From positions 1,097,914 through 1,161,913 of the forward strand of contig NZ_AWSQ01000001.1 of assembly GCF_000498575.2 (NCBI RefSeq): a DNA stretch of 64,000 bases, read 5' to 3'. The stretch's first letter is position 1; the number at the start of each line of letters is the position of its first letter. The notes below the pieces were generated by a model. The model saw only the letters and a list, made by a program, of their open reading frames with translations, had not been told where the DNA came from and did not search any database. The stretch comes from Pseudomonas taeanensis MS-3 (GTDB lineage: Bacteria > Pseudomonadota > Gammaproteobacteria > Pseudomonadales > Pseudomonadaceae). The position numbers were made by a program, and so were the translations under genes. Shown here in pieces: positions 9,373 through 19,905 of the stretch.

Positions 9373-9525
9373 TTACAGGGACTCGCGTAGCTCCAGGCTA
9401 TAGGCATGGAACACTCCCGCATGGCCTTCAGAAACTCTGGGGCGAATAGCAGCGATGGCTATGGAGCGAGGAGCAAAGAGCAGAGCGCCGAGGGCGAGGG
9501 ACAGCGATGTGCCGAGGTTGCCCAT
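9373..9525 (-). CDS. Possible 50-residue small protein in the oprD leader
   Basis: An ATG at 9525 preceded by AAAGGACTCCCTTC opens a 50-codon frame starting MGNLGTSLSLALGALLFAPR and ending LELRESL. The first 25 residues are hydrophobic and could be a signal or membrane segment. It would be the first frame of the sigma-54 transcript that continues into the OprD gene 145 bases later. I do not recognise a family. It may be a real small protein, a leader peptide, or a chance frame. Confidence 0.35.
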   Translation of the reverse strand: MGNLGTSLSLALGALLFAPRSIAIAAIRPRVSEGHAGVFHAYSLELRESL

Positions 9526-9560
9526 GAAGGGAGTCCTTTAGTTATTGTTGTTGTCTGTCA

Positions 9561-9577
9561 GTGCACCTGTGGTGCAC
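9561..9577 (-). promoter_or_regulatory. Small perfect hairpin in the oprD-unit leader
   Basis: GTGCACC-TGT-GGTGCAC is a perfect 7-bp inverted repeat, about 40 bases after the predicted sigma-54 start and 35 bases before the small ORF. The half-site spacing of 3 does not match an NtrC box. It could stabilise the mRNA 5' end or bind a regulator. Confidence 0.35.
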
Positions 9578-9626
9578 CAACGTTTTGCGTCATGGGAAGG
9601 CAGCCCAGCGCGTCTGTGATTACTAG

Positions 9627-9642
9627 AGCGAAAGACGTGCCA
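9627..9642 (-). promoter_or_regulatory. Sigma-54 promoter of the small ORF-oprD unit
   Basis: The minus-strand string TGGCACGTCTTTCGCT matches the -24/-12 consensus TGGCAC-N5-TTGCW at all but one defined position, with correct GG-N10-GC spacing. The start of transcription is predicted near 9616. Two inverted-repeat activator sites lie 150-210 bases upstream. Confidence 0.8.
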
Positions 9643-9764
9643 GATTGATCAGTCGACCTCAGGAAAATCGTCATGGAGGCGGCGGGGGCTTGTGAGGCGG
9701 GGCTTTGCGCCCGTCGACAAGAATTTCGTCGGTGGGCTAACAGGGAGTAGGTAGGGTGTTTTTG

Positions 9765-9782
9765 TGTCCAGTTGCATGGACA
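9765..9782. promoter_or_regulatory. Enhancer site 1 upstream of oprD unit (perfect inverted repeat)
   Basis: TGTCCA-GTTGCA-TGGACA is a perfect 6+6 inverted repeat centred about 158 bases upstream of the predicted oprD-unit start. The same repeat, with small variations, occurs at 9815, 14754 and 14798, always upstream of a sigma-54 promoter, so it is the probable binding site of the activator encoded at 9839-11314. Confidence 0.75.
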
Positions 9783-9814
9783 TGTTTATCTGAGCGTTGC
9801 TGTAAGGAGAGCGC

Positions 9815-9833
9815 TGTCCAGTTTTTTGGAACA
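9815..9833. promoter_or_regulatory. Enhancer site 2 upstream of oprD unit
   Basis: TGTCCA-GTTTTT-TGGAACA is the TGTCCA-N6-TGGACA repeat with one extra A. It sits 50 bases from site 1 and only 6 bases beyond the stop codon of the activator gene. Read on the other strand it is almost identical to the site at 14754. Confidence 0.7.
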
Positions 9834-9838
9834 GCCGA

Positions 9839-11314
9839 TCAGCGTTGGCTAAGCCCGTGGTGTTGCAGCTTGTTGTACAAGCTAGCGCGAGAGATGCCCA
9901 GCTCGCTGGCGGCGCGTCGGCGGTTACCATTGCAGGCCGCCAATGCTTGTTGTATGGCTTGGCGTTCGGCTTGGGCCATGCTTTCTGCTAGGAGGGGTAG
10001 TGGAGCACCCTTGACTGGTGCGGTATCAAGCGGTTCTGTCGACTGTGCTTGCGCCGTTAGGCCCCGCGTGGTCAACAGCGGCTGCAACTGCGCGGCGTCG
10101 AGAAGCGGCCCTTCTGCGTCGAGCTGTGCTCTTTCCAGCAGATTGCGGAGTTCTCGCACGTTGCCCTTCCAGGCTTGTCGAGTCAGTAGCGCTAGGGCCT
10201 CGCGGCTTAGCTCCATGGGCGCCTGGCCGGAACGGTTGGCGATATCGTCGAGCAGGTGCTCAACTAGGGTCGGGATGTCCTCGCAGCGCTCGCGCAGTGG
10301 GGGCACGTGCAGGGCTAGCACGTTGAGGCGGTAATACAGATCGTCTCGGAATTGGCCGGCGGCGACCTTGGCTTCCAAGTTGATATGGGTGGCGGCGATC
10401 ACGCGTACGTTTAGCGACTTCACTTGGTTGGAGCCGAGTGGCTCGACCTCCTGCTCCTGCAGAACTCGCAGCAGCTTGGCCTGCAGCGCAAGCGGCAGAT
10501 CGCCAATCTCGTCGAGGAACAGGGTTCCGCCGTTGGCCACTTCGAACTTGCCAATGCGCGCCTTACGGTCGGCGCCGGTGAAGGCGCCGGGGGCAGTGCC
10601 GAACAGTTCAGCCTCGACCAGGGTCTCAGGGATGGCAGCAACGTTGACCGCAACGAAAGGCCCGTTAGCCCGTGGCGACAGGTTGTGAATACCTTGGGCC
10701 AGGAGTTCCTTGCCGGTTCCGGTTTCGCCACGAAGCAGCACCGTGGCGTTCAGTTGGGCAGCACGCCGGGCCTGGCGTTTGACCTCGCTGGCTGCGGCGC
10801 CGGCACCGATGAACCCGGCGATGGTGTAGCGCGCGCGGCGAGCCTTGGCCAGTTCGCTCTGGGTGGCCAGCAACTCGTTCTGCAATACGTTGAATTTGGC
10901 CATCAAGGGTTTCAGGTGGCGTGCACGATCGAATAGGACGAAACCCAGGGCACCGACAAGAGTGCCGTCCTCGTCGCGTAGCGGGATTCGTGTTACCACG
11001 AAGTGCTCACTGCCGAAGGCCATCAGATCGAGCATGCTCGGCTGACCGCTATCTACCACCTCGCGCAGCTTGCTCGCCGGCAGAACTTGTTCGACCTCCA
11101 TGCCGAGCACGTTATGGGGATCACTGATACCCACTTTCGCAGCGTACTTGTCGTTGATCCAGACGATCCGTGCCTGGCGGTTTACTGCGATAGTGCCTTC
11201 ACATTGGGCGTTGAGGTGATCGAAGAGCAGCGGCATGGCCACAGCTCGGAAACGCTCGGGAGACACCCCGACGATCAGACCGTGCTGATCGAGATCTTCG
11301 CTGGATATGGCCAT
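9839..11314 (-). CDS. Sigma-54-dependent enhancer-binding activator, HbcR-like
   Basis: From the ATG at 11314 the protein has 491 residues. An N-terminal PAS-type sensor (about 15-140; GTIAVNRQARIVWINDKYAA) is followed by a short helix linker, an AAA+ sigma-54 interaction domain (Walker A GETGTGKE, sigma-54 loop GAFTGA, Walker B GGTLFLDEIGD, arginine region DDLYYRLN) and a C-terminal Fis-type helix-turn-helix (NRRRAASELGISRASLYNKL). It has no receiver domain, so a ligand bound by the PAS domain probably controls it. Family and context resemble HbcR of P. aeruginosa, which activates 3-hydroxybutyrate genes. A longer frame extends upstream into dctM but its translation looks non-native, so the shorter start is chosen. 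Confidence 0.9.
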   Translation of the reverse strand: MAISSEDLDQHGLIVGVSPERFRAVAMPLLFDHLNAQCEGTIAVNRQARIVWINDKYAAKVGISDPHNVLGMEVEQVLPASKLREVVDSGQPSMLDLMAFGSEHFVVTRIPLRDEDGTLVGALGFVLFDRARHLKPLMAKFNVLQNELLATQSELAKARRARYTIAGFIGAGAAASEVKRQARRAAQLNATVLLRGETGTGKELLAQGIHNLSPRANGPFVAVNVAAIPETLVEAELFGTAPGAFTGADRKARIGKFEVANGGTLFLDEIGDLPLALQAKLLRVLQEQEVEPLGSNQVKSLNVRVIAATHINLEAKVAAGQFRDDLYYRLNVLALHVPPLRERCEDIPTLVEHLLDDIANRSGQAPMELSREALALLTRQAWKGNVRELRNLLERAQLDAEGPLLDAAQLQPLLTTRGLTAQAQSTEPLDTAPVKGAPLPLLAESMAQAERQAIQQALAACNGNRRRAASELGISRASLYNKLQHHGLSQR

Positions 11315-11375
11315 GGCAACTGATATTCCAAAGGAGGTGCAAGGGATTATGGGAGCCGCTGTGTGGCCCAGGCAA

Positions 11376-11393
11376 GACGCTCCCTCGAGCGTC
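11376..11393. terminator. Short hairpin between dctM and the activator gene
   Basis: GACGCTC-CCTC-GAGCGTC is a perfect 7-bp stem with a 4-base loop in the 104-base gap after dctM. No T-run follows on either strand, so it may only attenuate read-through into the activator gene or protect the dctPQM message. Confidence 0.35.
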
Positions 11394-11418
11394 CATCGGA
11401 CAGGCTCGGGGATGGGGG

Positions 11419-12789
<1,371 letters not shown>

Positions 12790-12805
12790 TACTTCAGCCT
12801 CGTGA

Positions 12806-13405
12806 TCAGGGATGCGGATGGCCGCCATTGCGGTCATCGGCGGGCACGCTAATGGCCCGGGGGAAGTTGAACAGTAGGGTGCTGCAGCGTGAGGCGCGGG
12901 AAACCAGGGCGACGGCCACCAGGATCAGGCCCAGCGGCAACACGCTCTTGAACAGGAAGCGGTAGGGCAGCCCGCTGGGCGCCTGCGAGTGTTCCTGATA
13001 GACGAAGGCGGTGTAGGCATAGGGGATCAGGCTGTCGATCATCAGGCCGATTATCGGCAGGGCCAGCAGGACGATGCCCGCCAGTTCGATCTGGGCCTGC
13101 AGGCGCAGGGAGAATTTCTCCCGCAGGACATCGACGCGGACATGGTCGTCGCGCACCACGGCATAGGCCAGGGACAGCATCATCGCGGCGCCGAACAGGT
13201 GCCAGGACAGCTCTTCCAGGGCGATCGAGCCGCGCGCCAGGACGAAACGGCTGAACACATTGCTCAGTACCACCCCCAGCACCGCCAGCCACAGCCAGGC
13301 ACTGGCCCGGCCGATGGCGACAATCAGGTGGTCCAGGCGCCAGGACAGGCGATTGTTGGGCAGGTCAGCGGTGACCAGCGGATCGGCAGAAGCAGGTTGC
13401 TGCAT
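12806..13405 (-). CDS. dctQ: TRAP transporter small permease subunit
   Basis: From the ATG at 13405, preceded by GAGGTTTTCCCG, the protein has 199 residues with four membrane helices as in DctQ subunits. Recognisable points are NVFSRFVLARGSIALEELSW and the RDDHVRVDVLREKFS loop, the usual RxxxHVRVD signature. DctQ scaffolds the transport subunit DctM in the inner membrane. It lies between dctP and dctM in the standard P-Q-M order. The longer upstream in-frame extension is low-complexity Arg/Pro-rich and runs into dctP, so it is rejected. Confidence 0.93.
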   Translation of the reverse strand: MQQPASADPLVTADLPNNRLSWRLDHLIVAIGRASAWLWLAVLGVVLSNVFSRFVLARGSIALEELSWHLFGAAMMLSLAYAVVRDDHVRVDVLREKFSLRLQAQIELAGIVLLALPIIGLMIDSLIPYAYTAFVYQEHSQAPSGLPYRFLFKSVLPLGLILVAVALVSRASRCSTLLFNFPRAISVPADDRNGGHPHP

Positions 13406-13485
13406 CGGGAAAACCTCGCACGTATCAGGCAGGAAGACGCAACGGGCCGCGGCATGGCCGGGCCCGGGCAGGTTCGGGTGCGTGA

Positions 13486-14571
13486 TCAGTCGTGCTGGTA
13501 GAAGTCCCGTGGCAGGTAACCCATGCTGTGCCAGGTGCCGTGCAGTTTCATGAACTCGCGCTGGCTGGTCAGCACGCGCTTGAACATGGCGTCCTGGCCG
13601 GCGATCTCGTCGAGCACCTCGTTGGTCACGCGCTGCAGTTCGCGCAGCACCGGCTCGGGCAGGACCTGGGCCTTTACCCCTTCCTTCTGGTACTCGGCGA
13701 GGGCGATCGGCTGGGCCCACTCGCTCTCGGCCAGGCCCTTGAGGGTGGCCGACTCGCAACCCATCTCGATCAGCGCGCGGCTCTGCGGCTCAAGCTTGTT
13801 CCACACGTCCTGGTTGACCAGCAGGTGCGAGGTGGTCAGGGTCTGGTGCCAGCCCGGCATGATGTAGTTCTTGATGATCTGGTCGAGGCCTAGCATCTTG
13901 TCGATCGCCGGCTGGGAGAACTCCGTGGCGTCGATGGTCTTGCGCTCCAGCGCCTGATAGATCTCGCCGCCGGGGATCATGGTGACCGAGGCTCCGAGTT
14001 TCTCCAGCACTTTGCCGCCAATGCCAGCGAAGCGGATGCGTAGGCCGTCGAAGTCTTTCAGCTGGGTGATCGGCTTGGCGAACCAGCCGGCACCTTCCGG
14101 GCCGATGATGCTGCACAGCATCGGGTGGATGTTGTGCGGGGCGTAAATTTCCTCCAGCAGCTTCTTGCCGTCACCCTGGTAGTACCAGGCCACGTAGGCG
14201 GGCGGCTCCAAGTTGAAGGGGGCTCCGGAGTAGAGTGGCAGGGCCGGGATGCTGCCTTGGTCATAGCCGACCCAAGTATAGCCGGCCGGGTATTTGCCGC
14301 TGCTCACTGCATTCATGATCTCGAATGGCGGCACCAGTTCGCCCGGCTCATAGTAGCGCAGCTGAATGTCACCGGCGGAGATAGTCTTGAGCGATTCTGT
14401 CAGGTGCTTCGCTGGGGTAACCAAACCCACCAAGTGCGATGGGAAGGCGAGTGGCACCTGCCAGCGAATTTTTTCGGTGGCCATCGCCGGGCTGGTCAGC
14501 AAGCTGCTGGTGAGTAACGCAGCTGCGGTGACACCAAGGGTTAGGCGGGTTAGCTGTTGCTTTGTATGCAT
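13486..14571 (-). CDS. dctP: TRAP transporter periplasmic solute-binding subunit
   Basis: From the ATG at 14571 (ribosome site AGGAAC) the 361-residue protein has a Sec signal peptide ending near SPAMA and a mature DctP fold. Architecture and motifs (YEPGELVPPFEIMNAV, GLRIRFAGIGGKVLEKLG, IPGGEIYQALERKTIDATEF) place it in the TakP-like branch, which binds 2-oxo and hydroxy monocarboxylates; the Arg in RIRFAG is the usual carboxylate anchor. The substrate is inferred as 3-hydroxybutyrate or a related acid because bdhA and an HbcR-like activator share the cluster. A sigma-54 promoter and two activator sites lie upstream. Confidence 0.93.
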   Translation of the reverse strand: MHTKQQLTRLTLGVTAAALLTSSLLTSPAMATEKIRWQVPLAFPSHLVGLVTPAKHLTESLKTISAGDIQLRYYEPGELVPPFEIMNAVSSGKYPAGYTWVGYDQGSIPALPLYSGAPFNLEPPAYVAWYYQGDGKKLLEEIYAPHNIHPMLCSIIGPEGAGWFAKPITQLKDFDGLRIRFAGIGGKVLEKLGASVTMIPGGEIYQALERKTIDATEFSQPAIDKMLGLDQIIKNYIMPGWHQTLTTSHLLVNQDVWNKLEPQSRALIEMGCESATLKGLAESEWAQPIALAEYQKEGVKAQVLPEPVLRELQRVTNEVLDEIAGQDAMFKRVLTSQREFMKLHGTWHSMGYLPRDFYQHD

Positions 14572-14677
14572 GCTGGAGTTCCTTTTTATTGTATTTTTTT
14601 GAACAGTGGCTGGATAAGGCGGCTTCAACTGCGGTGCTCCTCATTGCAGAGGCGCTAGCGGTAAGCTCGTTTACTAA

Positions 14678-14693
14678 AGCGATTTCTGTGCCA
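14678..14693 (-). promoter_or_regulatory. Sigma-54 promoter of dctPQM
   Basis: The minus-strand string TGGCACAGAAATCGCT has a perfect -24 box and the same TCGCT -12 element as the oprD-unit promoter, with correct GG-N10-GC spacing. Transcription is predicted to start near 14667, leaving a leader of about 96 bases before dctP. Confidence 0.8.
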
Positions 14694-14753
14694 GTTTTAA
14701 ATTTCTATATAAATCAATATCTTATATGTATTGCATGTGTCGAATGAATAAAC

Positions 14754-14772
14754 TGTTCTGAAAAACTGGACA
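14754..14772. promoter_or_regulatory. Enhancer site 1 upstream of dctPQM
   Basis: TGTTCTGAAAAACTGGACA differs at only two positions from the reverse complement of the site at 9815-9833 (TGTTCCAAAAAACTGGACA). It is centred about 96 bases upstream of the predicted dctP start of transcription. Confidence 0.7.
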
Positions 14773-14797
14773 CTCCAGCGTAAAGCAATGGCTATTG

Positions 14798-14815
14798 TGT
14801 CCAAAAATATAGACA
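14798..14815. promoter_or_regulatory. Enhancer site 2 upstream of dctPQM
   Basis: TGTCCA-AAAATA-TAGACA matches the TGTCCA-N6-TGGACA repeat with one mismatch and lies 43 bases from site 1. A further isolated half-site TGGACA occurs at 14832-14837. Confidence 0.65.
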
Positions 14816-14973
14816 GTATCGCCTAGTCTTATGGACACGAACCGCATCGAATGCACTTCGATAACTCCGCATGCTGTTGGCAATGGCTGCTTTTGGTCGA
14901 CTCTGTTGAAAAATAGCTCCCCTGCCTGGCCTACGACAAAATCGCCTTATTGGCTGGCGGGAGATCAAACAGC

Positions 14974-15643
14974 ATGATGGGACAGTTATCGAGTTGACAG
15001 GAGCGGCTGCTTTGCTCGTTGAACCTTGAAGATAACATCCCAGCCAATCACCTTCTGCGCAGCATTGATCAGTGCCTCGGCCTCAGCGACCTGCGCCATT
15101 ACCTAGCCGATTTCTATAGACCGATTGGACGCTCGTCGATAGATCTTGAACTGATGCTCAGCATGCTGATCGTGGGCTACTGCTATGGCATCGCTCCGAG
15201 CGTCGCTTGTATGCAGAGGCCCATCTGAGTCGGGCTTACCGTCGGTTCTTCCGGTTTAGCCTTGAAGATGAAGTTTCTAATCACTCGACCTTTTCCCAAA
15301 AGCACCACGGCCGTTTTTGAGATAGCGACTTGTTTCTCTAGTTGTTCAATGAGGTGCTGCGTCGTTGCATGGACGCAGGCTCGGTCAAAGGCGAAGGGTT
15401 TGCTGTAGACGCCAACATCATCAAAGCGGATGCAAGTCGGCAGCGCGGCGTACTAGGTGATGAGCCGGTCAACTGGAGCGATCCATCCCTGAGCACCTGC
15501 GGCGTGGGTGAATACCTTGAGGCACTCGATGAGGGGGGCTGAAACATTGCCGAAGCGCCTATCGCTAACGGATCCTCAAGCCCATTGGGCGGCGGCACCG
15601 GGAGGCCCAGCGTTCTTCGCCTATTCCACGAACTATCTGCTCG
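14974..15643 (+). pseudogene. IS1182-family transposase, decayed N-terminal half
   Basis: Reading across frames recovers an IS1182-type transposase: MMGQLSS, a stop, then NIPANHLLRSIDQCLGLSDL, IDLELMLSMLIVGYCYGI, a frameshift, LEDEVSNHSTFSQKHHGRF, further stops, then EGFAVDANIIKADASRQRG, and after another shift LTDPQAHWAAAPGGPAFFAY. It carries several stops and at least two frameshifts, and the second half is missing because an IS3-type element begins at about 15660. It is certainly inactive. Confidence 0.85.
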
Positions 15644-15659
15644 ATACTGTTGTGGCTCA

Positions 15660-16720
<1,061 letters not shown>

Positions 16721-16796
16721 GGGCGCGACAATCCTATGCAGAGGTGCGGCTCTGTCAAAGGTACACCCCAAGTACACCCCGAAAGAATTTTTGGCA

Positions 16797-16829
16797 ACAA
16801 AAAAGGGTTACGTTTTCACGTAACCCTTT
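16797..16829 (-). terminator. Terminator of tRNA-Thr
   Basis: An 11-bp perfect stem (AAAGGGTTACG at 16802-16812 with CGTAACCCTTT at 16819-16829) is followed on the minus strand by a run of T (A-run at 16798-16804). It lies immediately downstream of the tRNA gene. Confidence 0.85.
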
Positions 16830-16837
16830 GATTTGTA

Positions 16838-16913
<76 letters not shown>

Positions 16914-17180
16914 ATTTCAGGGCCGCCATTATATCCATTCATTTGCGCGAGTAAAGCCGTCTAGCTACAGAAAAATACTGGGCCGGCTATCAGCAGCAAA
17001 ATCCTTATGCACAAGTGAGAGATAGCTGGAGCGATCGTGCGCTGTTTTTGTGCGCTGTGTCGCTGTTCGCCGTAAATGGCTGTTTTTACTGGGGTTTGTT
17101 TTTTGATTAAAAAGCGAGCAGGTGCTTTAGAGGTGCCTGGGAGTGACGTTATGGGGGTTTGCTCAGAATCTATCAACACA

Positions 17181-17205
17181 GTTATCCACAGGCTCTGTGG
17201 GTAAC
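17181..17205. terminator. Inverted repeat with an embedded DnaA-box sequence at the end of the methyltransferase gene
   Basis: GTTATCCACAG-GCT-CTGTGGGTAAC is an 11-bp stem (one G-T pair) ending directly before the stop codon at 17206. The left arm contains TTATCCACA, a perfect DnaA-box 9-mer. As RNA it would form a stable hairpin at the mRNA end; there is no T-run. Confidence 0.45.
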
Positions 17206-18444
17206 TCAGGGGCGTTCAGCGAGCAGCAGCAGGTTGCGCGGGGTGAGTCGCTGAGGGCAAAAGCTACCGAGGCGGACGGTAAAGCCTTGTTCTTGCAGGT
17301 AGAGGGCGCGATCGAGCACCAGCCACAGTTCCAGTGGGCGGCGGAACAAGGCGCGCAGCAGTTCCAGGTTGCGCACCTGAGCCAGTCGTTGCCAACCCTG
17401 GGTCTGCAGTTCTACCCAATCGTACAATGGGTTGGGGGCTGGAAGGCCTTTCAGGGCAGCCAGGTCTGCGCAGTAGTCGGCCAGGTCTTTCTTCAGCCAG
17501 GCTGGCGATAATGAGGGCGTAGGCAGGTACTCATCGATGCCACGTAGTTCGCGTTGCAAGATGTCGAAGGCCAGGCGACGGGCCATGGACAGGTCGCGTT
17601 GGCGGCGGACTCTTGCTCCTGCGGTGACGGTCTCGCTGAGGGGCAGGCCCAGGTCGTCCAGCGAGAGCTGTAGATCGGAGGCCTGCGCAGTTGAGGACAG
17701 GGGCTGATAACTGGGTGTACTGATGCGGTTGTAGCAGCAGGGGGCCAGCGCCAGTTGGCGGCAGCCGGCGCTGCTGGCCAGTTGCAGCAGGCGTACATGC
17801 AGGTCGCCACAGGCATGCAGGGCGACCGGGGTGTGTTCGTGGGTGAGCTGGTCTATGGCGTCGACGGCCAGCACGTCCTGCTCGATATGCAGGGCGCTAA
17901 GAGCAAGGCGTTGACTGAGCCTCTGCCCGCTATGTACCAGTTGCGGGTTGTGCTCGAGGCAGGTCAGTGGGCGTCCGTCATGGGCCAGTACGCGACCGAG
18001 GTGGCCTTTGCCGGCGCACCAGTCGAGCCAATGCTGGGGCGTTTGTTGGAACTGCAGACTGCTGCCGAAGGCCAGGATCTGCTGCCACTTGCGCCCCGGA
18101 ACGTCGGTTGAGAAGCGTGCGGGCAGCTCATTCGTCGGCTGTTTGGAGAATTCGCCGACTCGGGTCAGTGCGCCGGCTTGTTGGGCCAGCTGAGCAAAGG
18201 GCGCCGGAGCTGCCAGCTGTTGCGGTTGATTGTGTTCGGCTTCGGCTTGTTCCAGGTTGCGCGCTCTGAGCCATTGAGCCAGCTCGGGGTGATCGGCCTC
18301 CCACGGCAGTTGTCGCAGGGTGAACGGCCTTGGCCGCCACAGCGCCTGGTGCGTGGTCAGAAAATCATCCAGCGCTAGAAAGCGCTGGAGCAAGGTGGCA
18401 CCGCTAAGAGGCTGGTCGTGCATGCTGACTCTGTCGCTAAGCAT
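17206..18444 (-). CDS. SAM-dependent methyltransferase-like protein (METTL25/GSTCD-like)
   Basis: The 412-residue protein has a central Rossmann-type methyltransferase domain: motif I WLDWCAGKGHLGRVLA, the acidic loop LTCLEHNPQLV, and a distal VALHACGDLHVRLLQLA and LALAPCCYNRIS segment typical of the family in which CC-rich motifs follow. The N-terminal 120 residues are helical and of unknown role. Substrate is unknown; relatives are annotated only as methyltransferases. It follows the amino-acid ABC transporter genes in the same orientation but the 30-base gap and unrelated role leave co-function open. An alternative start is the Met 21 bases downstream (MHDQPLSG). Confidence 0.75.
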   Translation of the reverse strand: MLSDRVSMHDQPLSGATLLQRFLALDDFLTTHQALWRPRPFTLRQLPWEADHPELAQWLRARNLEQAEAEHNQPQQLAAPAPFAQLAQQAGALTRVGEFSKQPTNELPARFSTDVPGRKWQQILAFGSSLQFQQTPQHWLDWCAGKGHLGRVLAHDGRPLTCLEHNPQLVHSGQRLSQRLALSALHIEQDVLAVDAIDQLTHEHTPVALHACGDLHVRLLQLASSAGCRQLALAPCCYNRISTPSYQPLSSTAQASDLQLSLDDLGLPLSETVTAGARVRRQRDLSMARRLAFDILQRELRGIDEYLPTPSLSPAWLKKDLADYCADLAALKGLPAPNPLYDWVELQTQGWQRLAQVRNLELLRALFRRPLELWLVLDRALYLQEQGFTVRLGSFCPQRLTPRNLLLLAERP

Positions 18445-18474
18445 GGTGGCCGGGGCAGCTATGCCCCTGCGGGT

Positions 18475-19164
18475 TCAGCGGCCCTGGCAGGCGTCGACGC
18501 GCAGCCAGCGTTCCAGCAGTTTGAAGCCGCGCACCAGGACGTAGGCGATGCCCAGGTAGAACAGCCCGGCGGCGAAGAAGATCTCCACTGGCAGGTAGGT
18601 GCGGGCGATGATGGTGCGCGCCATGCCGGTCAGCTCCAGCAGCGTGACGGTGCTGGCCAGGGCGCTGGCCTTGAGCATCAGGATCACTTCGTTGCTGTAG
18701 GCTGGCAGGCCGATACGTGCTGCGCGCGGCAGGATGATGTAGAGCATGGTTTGCCAGCGCGACATGCCCAGGGCGCGAGCGGCCTCGACTTCGCCCGGTG
18801 GTACCGCCTGGATGGCGCCGCGAAGGATCTCGGCGATATAGGCGGCGGTGTGCAGGGTCATGGTCAGGATGGCGCACCAGTAGGCATCGCGCAGGTACGG
18901 CCAGAGTGGGCCCTGGCGTACCGCGTCGAACTGGGCCAAGCCGTAATAGACCAGAAACAGCTGCACCAGCAGTGGCGTGCCGCGGAAGAAGAAGATGTAG
19001 CCGTAAGGCACGGCGCGCACGTACCAATGCTTGGATGAACGAGCAATGCCCAGGGGGATAGCCAGGATCAGCCCGGCGATCACTGCGATGCCAACCAGTT
19101 CCAGGGTCAGCATGGCGCCTTCAGCCAGACGTGGCAGCCACTTGATGATCACTTCCCAATTCAT
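18475..19164 (-). CDS. Polar amino-acid ABC transporter permease (HisM-like)
   Basis: The 229-residue inner-membrane protein has about five helices and the HisM/GltK-type EAA loop (PGEVEAARALGMSRWQTMLYI). The segment YIFFFRGTPLLVQLFLVYYG is diagnostic for the polar amino-acid (PAAT) permeases. It pairs with the HisQ-like subunit, whose stop overlaps its start by 4 bases (ATGA), showing translational coupling. Together with the binding protein and ATPase upstream it imports basic or polar amino acids. Confidence 0.93.
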   Translation of the reverse strand: MNWEVIIKWLPRLAEGAMLTLELVGIAVIAGLILAIPLGIARSSKHWYVRAVPYGYIFFFRGTPLLVQLFLVYYGLAQFDAVRQGPLWPYLRDAYWCAILTMTLHTAAYIAEILRGAIQAVPPGEVEAARALGMSRWQTMLYIILPRAARIGLPAYSNEVILMLKASALASTVTLLELTGMARTIIARTYLPVEIFFAAGLFYLGIAYVLVRGFKLLERWLRVDACQGR

Positions 19165-19856
19165 GCGGCGCTCCTGATGAAGCCGCGGCCGGCACGTTTC
19201 TCAAGGAAGTGCAGTCCAATCATGGCAAGGATGGTGAGGCCCAGGTAGATGAAGGCCGCCACCATGAAAAAGATAAAAGGTTCTTTACTCGAGGTTACGG
19301 CGATCTGCGAGCGGCGCATGATCTCCTCCAGGCCGATCACCGACACCAGTGCGGTGTCCTTCATCAGGATCATGAACAGATTACCCAGGCCGGGTAGGGC
19401 GATACGCCACATCTGCGGCAGGATCAGGCGCCAGAAGATACGTGGCGTGGACAGGCCTAGCGCTTGGCCGGCTTCGCGGTGGCCTTTGGGAATAGCCAGG
19501 ATAGCGCCGCGAAACACCTCGGTGGCATAGGCGCCGAAACAAATACCGAGGGCGATGGCGCCGGCGGCGAAGGCGCTTAACTCAAGCCCGGGATGACCGA
19601 TGGCCTCACCGATATCGCGCATCAGGTTGACTGTGCCGAAGTAGATCAGTAGTACCCAGAGCAGTTCGGGAACGCCGCGGACGATGGTCGAATAGGTGCC
19701 GCCAAGCCATTGCAGCGGCTTGTACGGCGAAGTCTTGGCCAGTGCACCGAGCAAGCCGAGCAACAACCCCAGGCTCAGCGCGCAGAGGGCCAGCTTGATG
19801 GTCATCAGCGTGCCGGCGGCCAGGGCCGGGCCAAATCCGTGGAGGTCTAAATTCAT
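19161..19856 (-). CDS. Polar amino-acid ABC transporter permease (HisQ-like)
   Basis: The 231-residue protein has the HisQ family features IVRGVPELLWVLLIYFG and the EAA loop KGHREAGQALGLSTPRIFWR. It forms the membrane pore with the HisM-like subunit encoded immediately downstream. It lies 49 bases after the periplasmic binding protein gene, in the order ATPase, binding protein, HisQ-like, HisM-like, as in a complete uptake operon. Confidence 0.93.
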   Translation of the reverse strand: MNLDLHGFGPALAAGTLMTIKLALCALSLGLLLGLLGALAKTSPYKPLQWLGGTYSTIVRGVPELLWVLLIYFGTVNLMRDIGEAIGHPGLELSAFAAGAIALGICFGAYATEVFRGAILAIPKGHREAGQALGLSTPRIFWRLILPQMWRIALPGLGNLFMILMKDTALVSVIGLEEIMRRSQIAVTSSKEPFIFFMVAAFIYLGLTILAMIGLHFLEKRAGRGFIRSAA

Positions 19857-19905
19857 AGGGGCTCAGAAGCCTGCGCCGCCCAGGAGGCGGCGCAGCGCCG
19901 GTGGC

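Noticed and set aside
9561..9577. NtrC box in the oprD leader
   Set aside because: GTGCACC and GGTGCAC are separated by 3 rather than 5 bases between the TGCACC/GGTGCA halves, so it does not fit the NtrC consensus.
17181..17205. Possible replication origin because of a DnaA box
   Set aside because: Only one perfect box is present, with no AT-rich unwinding region and no dnaA/dnaN/gyrB neighbours.
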